64,000 nt of DNA from CAWIJK01 sp963836375. GTDB lineage: Bacteria > Actinomycetota > Acidimicrobiia > Acidimicrobiales > RAAP-2. The DNA lies in NCBI GenBank assembly GCA_963836375.1, contig CAWIJK010000001.1:558001-622000 (forward strand). The letters are read 5' to 3'. The position numbers were made by a program, and so were the translations under genes. This document shows, piece after piece, positions 16,351 to 23,574 of the stretch (position 1 is its first letter; every line of letters begins with the position of its first letter). The notes under the pieces were generated by a model. The model was not told where the DNA came from. It ran no database searches and saw only the letters and a list, made by a program, of their open reading frames with translations.

Positions 16351-16584
16351 ATTCGAAGAGTGCAGATCACCTATGACCGCCAGGCCGATGCCGTCTACGT
16401 CCACCTCACTGACGGGCCCCTCCCGCCGGGTCGCACGTCCAGCGTCCAAGCCCGGGCGCCCGAGGGTGTCGAGGCGTTCGTCGTGCTCGACTGGAGAGAC
16501 GACTGCCTCGTCGGCATCGAAGTCCTCGACGCCAGCACCCGACTCCCACAAGACCTCCTCGAGGCCGCGGAAATCATCGACTAG
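15322..16584 (+). CDS. IS110-family transposase fused in frame to a DUF2283 domain
   Basis: This is a 420-residue protein starting at GTG 15322 with an AAGGAGG site 5 bases upstream. Residues 1-340 or so are an IS110 transposase. The RuvC-like DEDD set is visible as Asp in SVDPHK, Glu in AVEGC and the pair in KTDKDDA. A helix-hairpin-helix (LYGIGPVIAGRILAEVGD) and the C-terminal Tnp region with the catalytic-serine motif (ASYNGTAPIDVSSG) follow. From about residue 345 the sequence changes to a DUF2283 fold (VQITYDRQADAVYVHLTDG and EAFVVLDWRDDCLVGIEVLDAS), normally a free small protein. The join is probably an insertion into a DUF2283 gene with read-through. Confidence 0.85.
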   Translation: MNDVLISVDPHKASNTLAVLDPVTKTPIEGARFANSTVGYRNLMAFAYRWKDRRWAVEGCHGAGRSLAQRLVADGEQVLDVPPKLAARIRVFSTGHGRKTDKDDALSIGLAALDGEGVQAVTPDDATVSLRLLCDRREELVALRTQAVCRLHRLLSELTPGGMRKDLSARKAASVLVRLRPDDEVGKVRFELATEQLADIEVLDAKIKASHAQIDILVKATGTHLPDLYGIGPVIAGRILAEVGDVARFPTKDHFASYNGTAPIDVSSGDQVRHRLSRAGNRRINHAIHMMAVTQIRQPLSPGRDYYERKRLDGKTPKEALRCLKRRLSDVVYRQLVTDNRGRIRRVQITYDRQADAVYVHLTDGPLPPGRTSSVQARAPEGVEAFVVLDWRDDCLVGIEVLDASTRLPQDLLEAAEIID

Positions 16585-16710
16585 GAGGCTGAAAACCGGC
16601 ACCGCTTGACAGAGAGGAGCCGATCGAAAATTCCACAAGAGCGGCATTTTGGTACGGTCAATCTTGGTGAGTGAACCTGAATTTCCTCCGTCTTCACATC
16701 GATTTCAACT

Positions 16711-17010
16711 ATGGCGGGAGAATCGGAAGCACCGGGTACACGATGCTCTATCCAAAGTCTGGCGACCGGACCGGATTACAGCCATATATTCAAGGACCAG
16801 TTTGAGGCCGCAGGCGTTGAGCCCACCGAAGGTCTAACGGTGGTCCTGATAGAAGAAGGATCTGATCTGAACGACGATGGCGTGCTGTGCGACATGGAAG
16901 TGGTCGCAACCTTGGAACGGATCAAGGATGCTCAGAGTTGGCGTGCCGCCTGGCCTTGGGACGCCATGACTTGGATTCCCTCAAAAGGATCCTGTGGGTC
17001 TCCGAGCCGG
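16711..17010 (+). pseudogene. Orphan coding remnant running into an array element
   Basis: From ATG 16711 the frame reads a protein-like segment (FKDQFEAAGVEPTEGLTVVLI, DLNDDGVLCDMEVVATLERIKDAQSW, AWPWDAMTW) with lower GC than the core genes. At about 16990 it enters the element at 17000 and becomes Arg-Gly-Ser rich until a stop at 17241 inside the antitoxin gene on the other strand. No family is recognised. The natural 3' end seems to be lost. It could also be a real small protein of about 95 residues whose stop was destroyed. Confidence 0.4.
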
Positions 17011-17024
17011 CGGTCGGGGGCATG
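17000..17024 (+). repeat. Array element, copy 16
   Basis: CTCCGAGCCGGCGGTCGGGGG then CATG (core 17007-17022, perfect). It is the right-most copy of the main array and precedes the HicB gene. Confidence 0.75.
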
Positions 17025-17091
17025 TAACGGTCGCGAGCACCGCCGGGTCCATAGCTCCAGTGGCCCGATAATGTCGACTGGAGGGGATGAA

Positions 17092-17499
17092 TCAGCTCGC
17101 AAGAAGCTGCTGGACCCGCTGGTGCGAGAGCCCGAGCACTTCGGCGGCATCGCGCATCGAAAGATGAGCGTCCTGGACCAGGGCTCTCGCGGCAGCCGCT
17201 CGGGCCTCGGCGGCCTGAGCCGAGGCGGTGTCAGCGACTGACCGGGCGCGCTCGGCTCCTTCGAGAGCCTTCTCGACGGCTCGAGGGAACTGTGGGCGGC
17301 GAAACACGATTCTGTCGTCCACTTCATCCTCCGAAACGTCGAGGTGGAGGGCAAGTGCCTCTCGCGCGTACAGCTTCACCTTGGCGAGCGACCGCCCCCA
17401 AGTGTGAACGGGCAATTCCTCGAAGTCGGCCATCCACTGACGTGAGTGAGGGTCGAGCTCCAGGGTGGCGTAATAGACCTTCTTCACCGCTGCATCCAC
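17092..17499 (-). CDS. HicB-like antitoxin with C-terminal helix-turn-helix
   Basis: This is a 135-residue protein. The N-terminal 70 residues have the HicB partial RNase H fold pattern (YYATLELDPHSRQWMADFEELPVHTWGRS, EALALHLDVSEDEV). An Ala/Glu/Arg-rich helix follows (AERARSVADTASAQAAEARAAAA). The C-terminus is a helix-turn-helix (LSMRDAAEVLGLSHQRVQQLLAS), fit for DNA binding at its own promoter. The start is GTG 17499. It overlaps the upstream toxin gene by about 16 bases, the usual hicA-hicB layout. In the family, the antitoxin blocks the mRNA-cleaving HicA and represses the operon. Confidence 0.8.
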   Translation of the reverse strand: MDAAVKKVYYATLELDPHSRQWMADFEELPVHTWGRSLAKVKLYAREALALHLDVSEDEVDDRIVFRRPQFPRAVEKALEGAERARSVADTASAQAAEARAAAARALVQDAHLSMRDAAEVLGLSHQRVQQLLAS

Positions 17500-17685
17500 C
17501 TCCTGCCCAGACAGGGCTCGAAATCGCGCTCGATCTTTCGCAAGGTGCCGACAGGAACATCACCCGAATGGACCGCTATGGTCGCCACGCAGTCCCCGCA
17601 CCAGACAGTCAGGTGAGAACCCCACCTACCGGACCTCAACGCGGCCCAGCTTCCGGAGCAACTTCCGAAGATCGCGTGCCGCCAC
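17484..17685 (-). pseudogene. hicA: HicA-like mRNA interferase toxin, frameshifted
   Basis: From GTG 17685 the frame reads ARDLRKLLRKLGRVEVR, a proper HicA N-terminus, and then stops. One frame over, the sequence goes on GSHLTVWCGDCVATIAVHSG, DVPVGTLRKIERDF, which is the HicA dsRBD-like core with the catalytic His (GSH). The shift lies at about 17623-17635, in a G-rich run. So the toxin is split while the antitoxin is intact. A single-base sequencing error in this run would restore a normal toxin of about 65 residues. Programmed frameshifting is not supported by any slippery site I can see. Confidence 0.65.
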
Positions 17686-18098
17686 CAACTCACGAGTCTA
17701 GTCTATCTAGACGCCAAGTGTCTAGGTAGACTAGACGCGGTCAGCCCCTCGGTTGGGGGGAGGCGTCTGCGCATGGGCTAAATACCTCGGTGTTTGGGGG
17801 AACCCCAGAATCGGGACTTTGGGGGTGCGGACCAGTTTCACTTGACTCGTTGATCGGGGTGGCTTAGTGGGGCTGCTCTGTCCCAATTCACCGGGACAGT
17901 GCCACACTGGGGACCCTGTCGGTTAGTCGAGCTGGCATCAACAAGACACGACGCCAGGAGCGTTCTCGGGCTGCTCTCGAACTAACAGAAGCGGTTCGGT
18001 CCGCAAGACAAGTTCGGCAATCTCTGAGATCATGTGCAATGCCAGTTTGCGCGGCTCGACCGGTGGTGACCGTGTTTGCACGCTCGCGAATCTCGGTC
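17686..18098. other. Intergenic region between hicA and the membrane protein
   Basis: Apart from the inverted repeat at 17696-17736, nothing is supported here. The stretch carries G-run-rich sequence (about 17740-17830) and the presumed divergent promoters of the hicAB operon and the membrane protein gene. An antisense open frame at 17888-18139 looks like a shadow. Confidence 0.5.
17696..17736. promoter_or_regulatory. 17-bp inverted repeat, candidate HicB operator
   Basis: GTCTAGTCTATCTAGAC (17696-17712) and GTCTAGGTAGACTAGAC (17720-17736) form an inverted repeat with one mismatch and a 7-base spacer. Each arm is itself built on TCTAGAC-like half sites. It ends 11 bases upstream of the hicA start, the place where HicB proteins bind to repress their operon. 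It is A+T-rich compared with its surroundings. Confidence 0.55.
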
Positions 18099-19829
18099 AT
18101 GATGCGCTTGATCTCACTTGCCTTGTTCGCAATCATCACCCCCCTCCTTATCTTGATCCAGATGGACAGTGCCTCGGCCTCAGTCGGTCAGGCTCCCCAG
18201 CAGTGTTTGGTCGGCACCTGGCACCTCGACACCTGGAAGTCGGTTCTCACCACAGGGGAGTCCGGGATCGGTCTAGGAGGGACCGTGCTGACCATCACGC
18301 CGAATGGAGTGCAAAAAATCAACTGGAACTCGTCGACGCCAATTCACTGGACAGGGGCCGGCGTTACGGAGACCGAGACGCTGCGCGGGACCGCTTCGGG
18401 ACCCTTGTACCAATCTCCGCACGGTTCTATATCGCGCACACTGACGTATCCCAGTTCGAGCGGCACCGAGAGCCTGACGTATTGGTACGAAGGAGCGATC
18501 ACCTACGGCAACACGGTGCAATGCGCCCAAAATCAGCTCGTTCTCAAGTCTCAATCGCCTTCGGCTGACCCATACGTCACCGTTATCTATTCAAGGGCAG
18601 GTAGTGCGACCTCCTCACCCAAAGCGCCCGTGGCGTCTACACCGTCCAGTTCCTCCAAGACCGGAGTGGTCGTTGGCTCCTTGCTGGGTGTCCTGGCCGT
18701 AATAGTGATCGCCGGATTCTCCTGGTTCTGGATACGGCGTAGGCGAAAACGACCTCCACCGGTACCAGCAGCGCCCCCAGACCAGGAGAATGGTCCTGAA
18801 TGCGACTGCTCGGGGTACATCGCGATTGACGGACCCGACCGGTTGCGCGTCTGCGAGTGCTCCCACCCCCATTGGCAGTTCCGAGATCTCGACATCGAGG
18901 ATCTCGACCCAACACGGCGCGGCTGGTGGGCCGGTCTCTCGCCCGCCGAGAGGGGTCCTCGCCAGGAGATCTACAAGGTCCTCGAGGCCGTAGCTGAGAT
19001 CCAGGACGACGCACCGGTCAATGAGCGGGCTGTTGCAGGAACGCCCAGGGTGATGTTTGCCCGCTCATATTCTGCCGAACCGGTCTGGGAGTGCATCGGC
19101 GGGGGGAAGGTCACCAATGTGCACGTCAAGTGGGACTTGTTGGCGGGGAAGCGGTTCAAGGCCCGTGAAGGGGTCAAGCGCCCCGTTTGGCTTCAGGAGT
19201 TGACGATCACCGTCACCGCCACCGGAATGGTGACCTGCCCCGACAGCCCAGCCCGCCCCATTTCGGTGTCCGATACCAAGACGGTGCTGGTGTCTACGGA
19301 CCGATGCAAGGTGTCGATCATCGTCAACCGGGTCACCACGTCTTACGAAACCGGGCACGCAGGGGTCCGGATCCAATGCGGCGAGTTCGACCGCATCTAC
19401 GGCTACTATCCAAATGCGGAAACTTTCGACACCCTGACTGGGATCCCCGGACACGTCCAATCAAAACGGAACGACGGGGCAGAGCCATTGGGCGACGATG
19501 CCGTCAATGATCTCGGCACCTATTACCCGGACGCGACGCGATGGGTATTTACTGTCGTACCCAAGAGTTGTCACGCGTGCCGCGGGGTGCAGGATTACTG
19601 GGATCGGCTCACTCTGAACTCGGGCGAATACAACCTCTTCAACAATAACTGTGCGATCCAGGCGCTCCGATCAGTTCAGTCCGCTGGACTTTTCTCGGGC
19701 GTGGACTCCGCTGTGTCGCCCGATGGGCTGACCGATGAGCTCACCCAGTACAGCGCCAATCCGGAGAACGGTGTGACCGCCGTGACGCTTCCGCCGGGGA
19801 TCACGCTCTCTCCGGGTGCCGATTTCTGA
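18099..19829 (+). CDS. Membrane-anchored protein with possible permuted papain-like domain
   Basis: This is a protein of about 576 residues starting MMRLISLALFAIITPLLIL (18099/18102). A signal peptide leads into an extracytoplasmic region of about 140 residues with beta character (CLVGTWHLDTW, GVQKINWNSSTPIHWTG) like lipocalin-type 'WHLD' domains. A Ser/Pro linker and one membrane helix follow (VVVGSLLGVLAVIVIAGFSWFW), then a basic stop RRRRKR. The C-terminal half of about 350 residues should be cytoplasmic. It has a CxC...CxCxH cluster (possible zinc site) and, near the end, HAGVRIQCGEFDRIYGYYPN and then LFNNNCAIQAL. A His strand followed by a Cys-headed helix is the order of circularly permuted NlpC/P60 (LRAT-like) thiol enzymes. 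That assignment is my inference. No close family is recognised. Confidence 0.65.
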   Translation: MMRLISLALFAIITPLLILIQMDSASASVGQAPQQCLVGTWHLDTWKSVLTTGESGIGLGGTVLTITPNGVQKINWNSSTPIHWTGAGVTETETLRGTASGPLYQSPHGSISRTLTYPSSSGTESLTYWYEGAITYGNTVQCAQNQLVLKSQSPSADPYVTVIYSRAGSATSSPKAPVASTPSSSSKTGVVVGSLLGVLAVIVIAGFSWFWIRRRRKRPPPVPAAPPDQENGPECDCSGYIAIDGPDRLRVCECSHPHWQFRDLDIEDLDPTRRGWWAGLSPAERGPRQEIYKVLEAVAEIQDDAPVNERAVAGTPRVMFARSYSAEPVWECIGGGKVTNVHVKWDLLAGKRFKAREGVKRPVWLQELTITVTATGMVTCPDSPARPISVSDTKTVLVSTDRCKVSIIVNRVTTSYETGHAGVRIQCGEFDRIYGYYPNAETFDTLTGIPGHVQSKRNDGAEPLGDDAVNDLGTYYPDATRWVFTVVPKSCHACRGVQDYWDRLTLNSGEYNLFNNNCAIQALRSVQSAGLFSGVDSAVSPDGLTDELTQYSANPENGVTAVTLPPGITLSPGADF

Positions 19830-20209
19830 GTAGCCACCCAGGGGGGCCTGTGATCGTCTGGTTGAACCACCCGGTTTGACCGTAAAGAGGCACGGGGGTC
19901 TCGTTTGGACAAAGTGCCCCTAATCGTTTTCTTCGCTGCCTCAGTAAATGCCTCGTGCCGCACTTTGTTGGTCTCCTGACGGAACGATGGAGTGATTGGG
20001 GTCATAGGAGACCTTTCCTTGGTCCCTTATCGAGCTGGCAAAGGTGTCCCCTAATGTCTCCGGCCCCCTGTCACAGGCCGCCGGTTCGGAGACGCTCGAA
20101 ACGGTGCCAGATCCACCAAGGGGCGCACACGTTCGCGTGGTCACAAGCCCACCTGACTGAACTCTCTGCGGCACCCGGCGGCCGCTCCCGGGAAACTGGT
20201 CTTCTCACG
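19830..20209. other. Gap between membrane protein and HTH gene
   Basis: No firm gene. A minus-strand frame starting at 20005 (MTPITPSFRQETNKVRHEAF...) has a GGAAAGG-like site and protein-like composition for about 40 residues, but it then runs antisense through the end of the membrane protein gene, so it is not called. Confidence 0.45.
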
Positions 20210-20491
20210 ATGGGAGGACCAGATGACGACACTCAAGCCATCAACCACGGCCGTGGAAGCCTTCGGGTGGGCACAGCTTGCATTCCAAAACGGGGCAACA
20301 AGCTTGGAGGTCAACGATCGGCTCCCGACCTCATCTCGATCCGGCAAGCGACCGAGCGGCTGGGCCTGCACCCCGACACCTTGTACCGCCTCGCCCGAAC
20401 TGGTCGATTCCCACCAGCGGTGCAGATCGGGGCCAGATGGGTCGTCTCGGTGCCCCGCCTTGAGCGGTTCTTGCATGGTCAGGCCTCGTAG
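20210..20491 (+). CDS. Excisionase-like helix-turn-helix protein, start uncertain
   Basis: The last 50 residues are a clear MerR/AlpA-type winged helix-turn-helix: LISIRQATERLGLHPDTLYR, LARTGRFPPAVQIGARWVVS and VPRLERFL. Such small proteins guide excision by the neighbouring integrase or activate its gene. ATG 20210 is in frame, but the best ribosome-binding site (GGAGG, 20213-20217) points to ATG 20223 in another frame, which reads MTTLKPSTTAVEAFGWAQLA and codes plausibly up to about 20330. A one-base shift near 20330 would join that N-terminus to the HTH. It is convergent with the integrase gene, unusual for a xis-int pair. Confidence 0.65.
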   Translation: MGGPDDDTQAINHGRGSLRVGTACIPKRGNKLGGQRSAPDLISIRQATERLGLHPDTLYRLARTGRFPPAVQIGARWVVSVPRLERFLHGQAS

Positions 20492-20543
20492 CAGGCGGGA
20501 CCCGACTGGCCGACGTTGCGGTCGTCTGGCCGGTAGCCGCGGG

Positions 20544-21737
20544 TTATCTCGGAGTGAGCACCCTTCCGAGCACAGCGGCGGCTGCTCGATCCCGCTCCGG
20601 GAGGGCATGGGCGTACCGGTTGAGCGTCTGTGTCGCGGTGGCGTGACCGTGACGCTCCGACACGGTCCTGACATCAACTCCGGCGGCGAGCAACGTGGTT
20701 ACGCTGAAGTGCCGCAGCTCATGGAAGTGGTAGCCATACCGCTCGCTGGCTGGCAATTTGCCGCCTTTCGCCGTTGCTTCTGCCCTCTCGACCGCTGCGC
20801 ACAGCGCTGTGAAGTTGTGGCTGAGGGTATCGCCGCCCACAGGAGTGCCCGAGTGCGCCTGATAGCTCAGCACGAAGGGGTCCTCTACCAGTGGGCTCTC
20901 AACCAATTCAGAACGGTCCCTGACCAATGCCCAGTGCCGCCGCAGCATCTCCACGGCTACCTCGTCGAGTGCGATCTGGCGAACCTGATGCGTCTTGGTA
21001 GGACCCTCGATCCGCTCCCCGGCCACCACGCTGATCGAGCGGGCGATGCGCACGGTTCCAACCGCGAGGTCCACATCAGACCACCGGAGCGCGACCAACT
21101 CGCCGCGGCGCCCCCCGGTCAGGGCTGCCAAAGCAATAGCAGCCGCCAGCACAGGGTCGCGTTTTTCTGCTGCATTCACCAACGCTGTCAACTGCGTTGG
21201 TGTTGGAACTCGCATCTTGGCGGGGCGCGGCGTCGGAGCGCTGGCCCTGTCCGTGGGTGCTCGGTCAATCCATCCCCACTTCACCGCTTGCCGGCAGGCG
21301 GCTGAGAGAATCGCATGGTGCCCGTGCACGGTGGACGCGGAGAGCCCTTCACCCAGCCACCGCCGGTACCAGGCATCGAGCGTTGCCGGATCGAGTTTGG
21401 TGAGCTTCACTTTTCCCAAAGCCGGCCGAATGCGGTGCTCGATCCTGCTCCGATATCCCTGCATTGTGGTCGGCCTCGCCTTGCCGTTGGCCTCAATGTG
21501 CTCAAGCCAACGGTCGAGCAGTTCGCCCACCGTGACCCGAGTGCGGTCAAATTGCCCGGACTCGACCTCGGTGACCAACTTGGCCAACGCCTTGCGGGCC
21601 GCGGGCTCGGTACCCCGGAAGGTGCGGGTGACCTGGATCGGACTGTCCGTGAGCGGATTGCGACCGGCGTATGCTCGCAGGCGCCAGTTGCCTGACCCCA
21701 CCGGGCGTTCAGTCATGCTCCCCGCGCCGCGTGCCAT
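20544..21737 (-). CDS. Tyrosine recombinase / phage-type integrase
   Basis: This is a 397-residue site-specific recombinase (a second start, 7 codons in, is at 21716). The N-terminus is an arm-binding region, followed by a SAM-like core-binding domain (VTVGELLDRWLEHIEANGKARPTT, about 68-150). The catalytic domain shows the first Arg in LTGGRRGELVALRWSDVD, HELRH, a late His in ERHGHA and the nucleophile Tyr in LNRYAH. It is the actinobacterial pSAM2/phage type, not IntI: the extra IntI helix before HxxR is not seen. The gene reads away from tRNA-Lys, whose 5' end is 73 bases upstream, so the tRNA is a likely attachment site, though elements usually use the 3' end of a tRNA. Confidence 0.93.
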   Translation of the reverse strand: MARGAGSMTERPVGSGNWRLRAYAGRNPLTDSPIQVTRTFRGTEPAARKALAKLVTEVESGQFDRTRVTVGELLDRWLEHIEANGKARPTTMQGYRSRIEHRIRPALGKVKLTKLDPATLDAWYRRWLGEGLSASTVHGHHAILSAACRQAVKWGWIDRAPTDRASAPTPRPAKMRVPTPTQLTALVNAAEKRDPVLAAAIALAALTGGRRGELVALRWSDVDLAVGTVRIARSISVVAGERIEGPTKTHQVRQIALDEVAVEMLRRHWALVRDRSELVESPLVEDPFVLSYQAHSGTPVGGDTLSHNFTALCAAVERAEATAKGGKLPASERYGYHFHELRHFSVTTLLAAGVDVRTVSERHGHATATQTLNRYAHALPERDRAAAAVLGRVLTPR

Positions 21738-21809
21738 ACGGCGATGTTAGCCTGGAGTTGTAGTCCAAATGTAGTCCAAGGGCCGGTGGGGTAAGGTAAA
21801 AGTCCAGTA

Positions 21810-21882
21810 GGGCCGCTAGCTCATCGGGAAGAGCAGGGGACTTTTAATCCCAAGGTGCCGGGATCGAGACCCGGGCGGCCCA
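21810..21882 (+). tRNA. tRNA-Lys (anticodon TTT)
   Basis: 73 bases fold as a cloverleaf: acceptor GGGCCGC with GCGGCCC, D-stem GCTC/GAGC, anticodon loop CTTTTAA (anticodon TTT), and T-arm CCGGG-ATCGAGA-CCCGG. The discriminator base is A, and the CCA end is not complete as encoded (followed by CCCG). It lies next to the integrase gene. I found no second copy of its 3' part in the window. Confidence 0.93.
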
Positions 21883-22352
21883 CCCGTGTGTGCTTCCGCC
21901 TGTTCCTGGACGGATCCATGTCGGCTGATCCTGGACAGGGATCCGGTTGCGAGCGAGGACGGTTGGGATCGGCAGATCGGCCGCGCCACATCGCCGCCCG
22001 AGAGGTGTCCGGCCCGTGCCAACCGGTGGCCCGACGGGTGGCCACGGACCCCATGGCGTCCCCGACCAGCGAGGTCCCCTTCGAGAGCCGGTGTCAGAGG
22101 GGAGGGCCGTCTGGCTCTCCGGCCCCCGTCTCCCGCCAGGTCGGCGTCTGACCGATCCCACTCCTGGCGATGAGACCCCCCTGGGATTCTCGGCCCAGGC
22201 GGCGACGGCGGGCCGGCGGTTCCCGCCGATTGCCCACGAAACGCCCGCTGCACCGGATCCCGGGCGCACTGCGGGGAGCGGACCAGGAGAACCGGGGCGC
22301 CCGGGTACGCGGGCTGGGACTCGTCGCTCGGTGCGGTGAGCCACCCAAGGAC
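21883..22352. other. 470-bp gap after tRNA-Lys
   Basis: Very GC-rich with many overlapping open frames on both strands, none with a recognisable domain or ribosome-binding site. I see nothing that supports a gene. Confidence 0.5.
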
Positions 22353-22392
22353 AGAAGGAGGGGCGGGGGAGGGGAATCCCGCCCCTCCTTCT
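22353..22392 (-). terminator. Strong hairpin terminator
   Basis: AGAAGGAGGGGCGGG (22353-22367) pairs perfectly over 15 bp with 22378-22392, with a 10-base loop. It lies 34 bases after the stop of the secreted-protein gene that ends at 22426 on the minus strand. There is no long T-run, as is usual in high-GC actinobacteria. Confidence 0.7.
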
Positions 22393-22425
22393 CCTCGGTC
22401 GATGCTCCAGAGGCGCTTGGAGCGG

Positions 22426-23574
22426 CTAGATGACCTCGTTCCCCTGGCCGCTGTTGTTGACCTGGATGGCCCAGATGGCCACGACGGGCGAGCCGTCGCC
22501 ACCATTGTCAGCGCCACCGCTCTGGTTGGTCTCGGCCGCGAGGATCTCGTTGAGGCCGTTGGCGGCGTAGGCCCCACCAACCTGGGTCTGGGAGTTGTAG
22601 TTCAACGTCCCACCGTCACAGACCGAGAGCGGGTCAGCGCCCTCGGCGATGGTGCCGGCGTCCGGGCCGGTACCATCCTGGATCGCCTGGAGCTCGTCCT
22701 GGGTGCACACCGTCATCGAGTCCAGCGCGTTGAGGTGCAGCGCGTCGGCCTTGGATGTCGGGAAGTCACCGGTCACGACGCCACCAGCGTAGGTTAGGGC
22801 GAACGTTCCCAGATTGATCGAGCAACCCTTGACGCAGCTGAACGAGATGCTCGACGATCCCTGACCACCGGTACCGCCGTTGTCCCCCCAACCTGCGGGG
22901 AGCGTCGGGTAGGCGACGTTCACACTCAACGGCGCCGGGGTGCCTTCAAGGCCCGTGGCGGCGTTCGACACGGTCGCCGTGCCGGTGATGGTCGCCGAGT
23001 TCGGGGCGTATTCACCGGATCCGACGACTGACGATGCGCAGCCGGAGACCCCGAAGGTCATGTTCTCGGTCTGCGAGTCGTTGTACGCCTCGGTGTCGTT
23101 GGTGCCGTCAGTGGCATTCACGGTCACCACGGCCTTGGCCTTGGCCAGGATGTTGCCCTTGGCCGACGTCGTCGGGAGTGGCGTCGTGAGGGTCAGGTCG
23201 ACCACACCGTAGGACGGCGCGTCCGGGGTGATGTCACTGGCGACCAAGAAGGTGCCGTTGCCGTCGATGCCACCGGTGGTGACGCCAGCGATGCTCAACG
23301 TCTGACCGGTGATGGCCAGCTTGTTGATCACGATGCCGGTCGCACCACCCAAGGCGCTGTCCACCAGCTCCGCGGTCTGACCGGCGTTGGAGTTCAGGTA
23401 GATGCCGTTCGATCCACCGTCAAAGGTGACTTGGCCGCTGTCGGCCGTCGTGTTGGGACAGCTCAGGAGCGGGCCAGCTCCGGCGTTCGCAGCCTGGACC
23501 CCGCTGAACACGGCAAGCCCACTCAGTGGCAAGACAATTGCCGCAGCCACAATCAGTTTCTTTCGGATATTCAC
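22426..23574 (-). CDS. Secreted beta-rich protein, unknown function
   Basis: This is a 382-residue exported protein. The start is GTG 23574 with a GGAGGAG site just upstream. The longer open frame has no such site. The signal peptide is IRKKLIVAAAIVLPLSGLAVFSGVQA-like, cut after ANA. The mature part is Gly/Ser/Thr/Asn-rich with many predicted strands and paired cysteines (FSCVKGCSINL, CTQDEL, SVCDGG, SGCASS), and it lacks any membrane anchor at the C-terminus. It looks like a cell-surface or extracellular structural protein. No domain is recognised. It is followed by a strong terminator, so it forms a single transcription unit. Confidence 0.75.
   Translation of the reverse strand: MNIRKKLIVAAAIVLPLSGLAVFSGVQAANAGAGPLLSCPNTTADSGQVTFDGGSNGIYLNSNAGQTAELVDSALGGATGIVINKLAITGQTLSIAGVTTGGIDGNGTFLVASDITPDAPSYGVVDLTLTTPLPTTSAKGNILAKAKAVVTVNATDGTNDTEAYNDSQTENMTFGVSGCASSVVGSGEYAPNSATITGTATVSNAATGLEGTPAPLSVNVAYPTLPAGWGDNGGTGGQGSSSISFSCVKGCSINLGTFALTYAGGVVTGDFPTSKADALHLNALDSMTVCTQDELQAIQDGTGPDAGTIAEGADPLSVCDGGTLNYNSQTQVGGAYAANGLNEILAAETNQSGGADNGGDGSPVVAIWAIQVNNSGQGNEVI

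Noticed and set aside
1112..17024. Classical integron with attC sites
   Set aside because: The elements lack the RYYYAAC/GTTRRRY core sites, are mostly shorter than attC, and the nearby recombinase is of phage type without the IntI extra motif.
20223..21305. Long plus-strand reading frame across the integrase gene
   Set aside because: It is antisense to a complete tyrosine recombinase with all catalytic residues; only its first 100 bases could be real, as a frameshifted start of the HTH gene.
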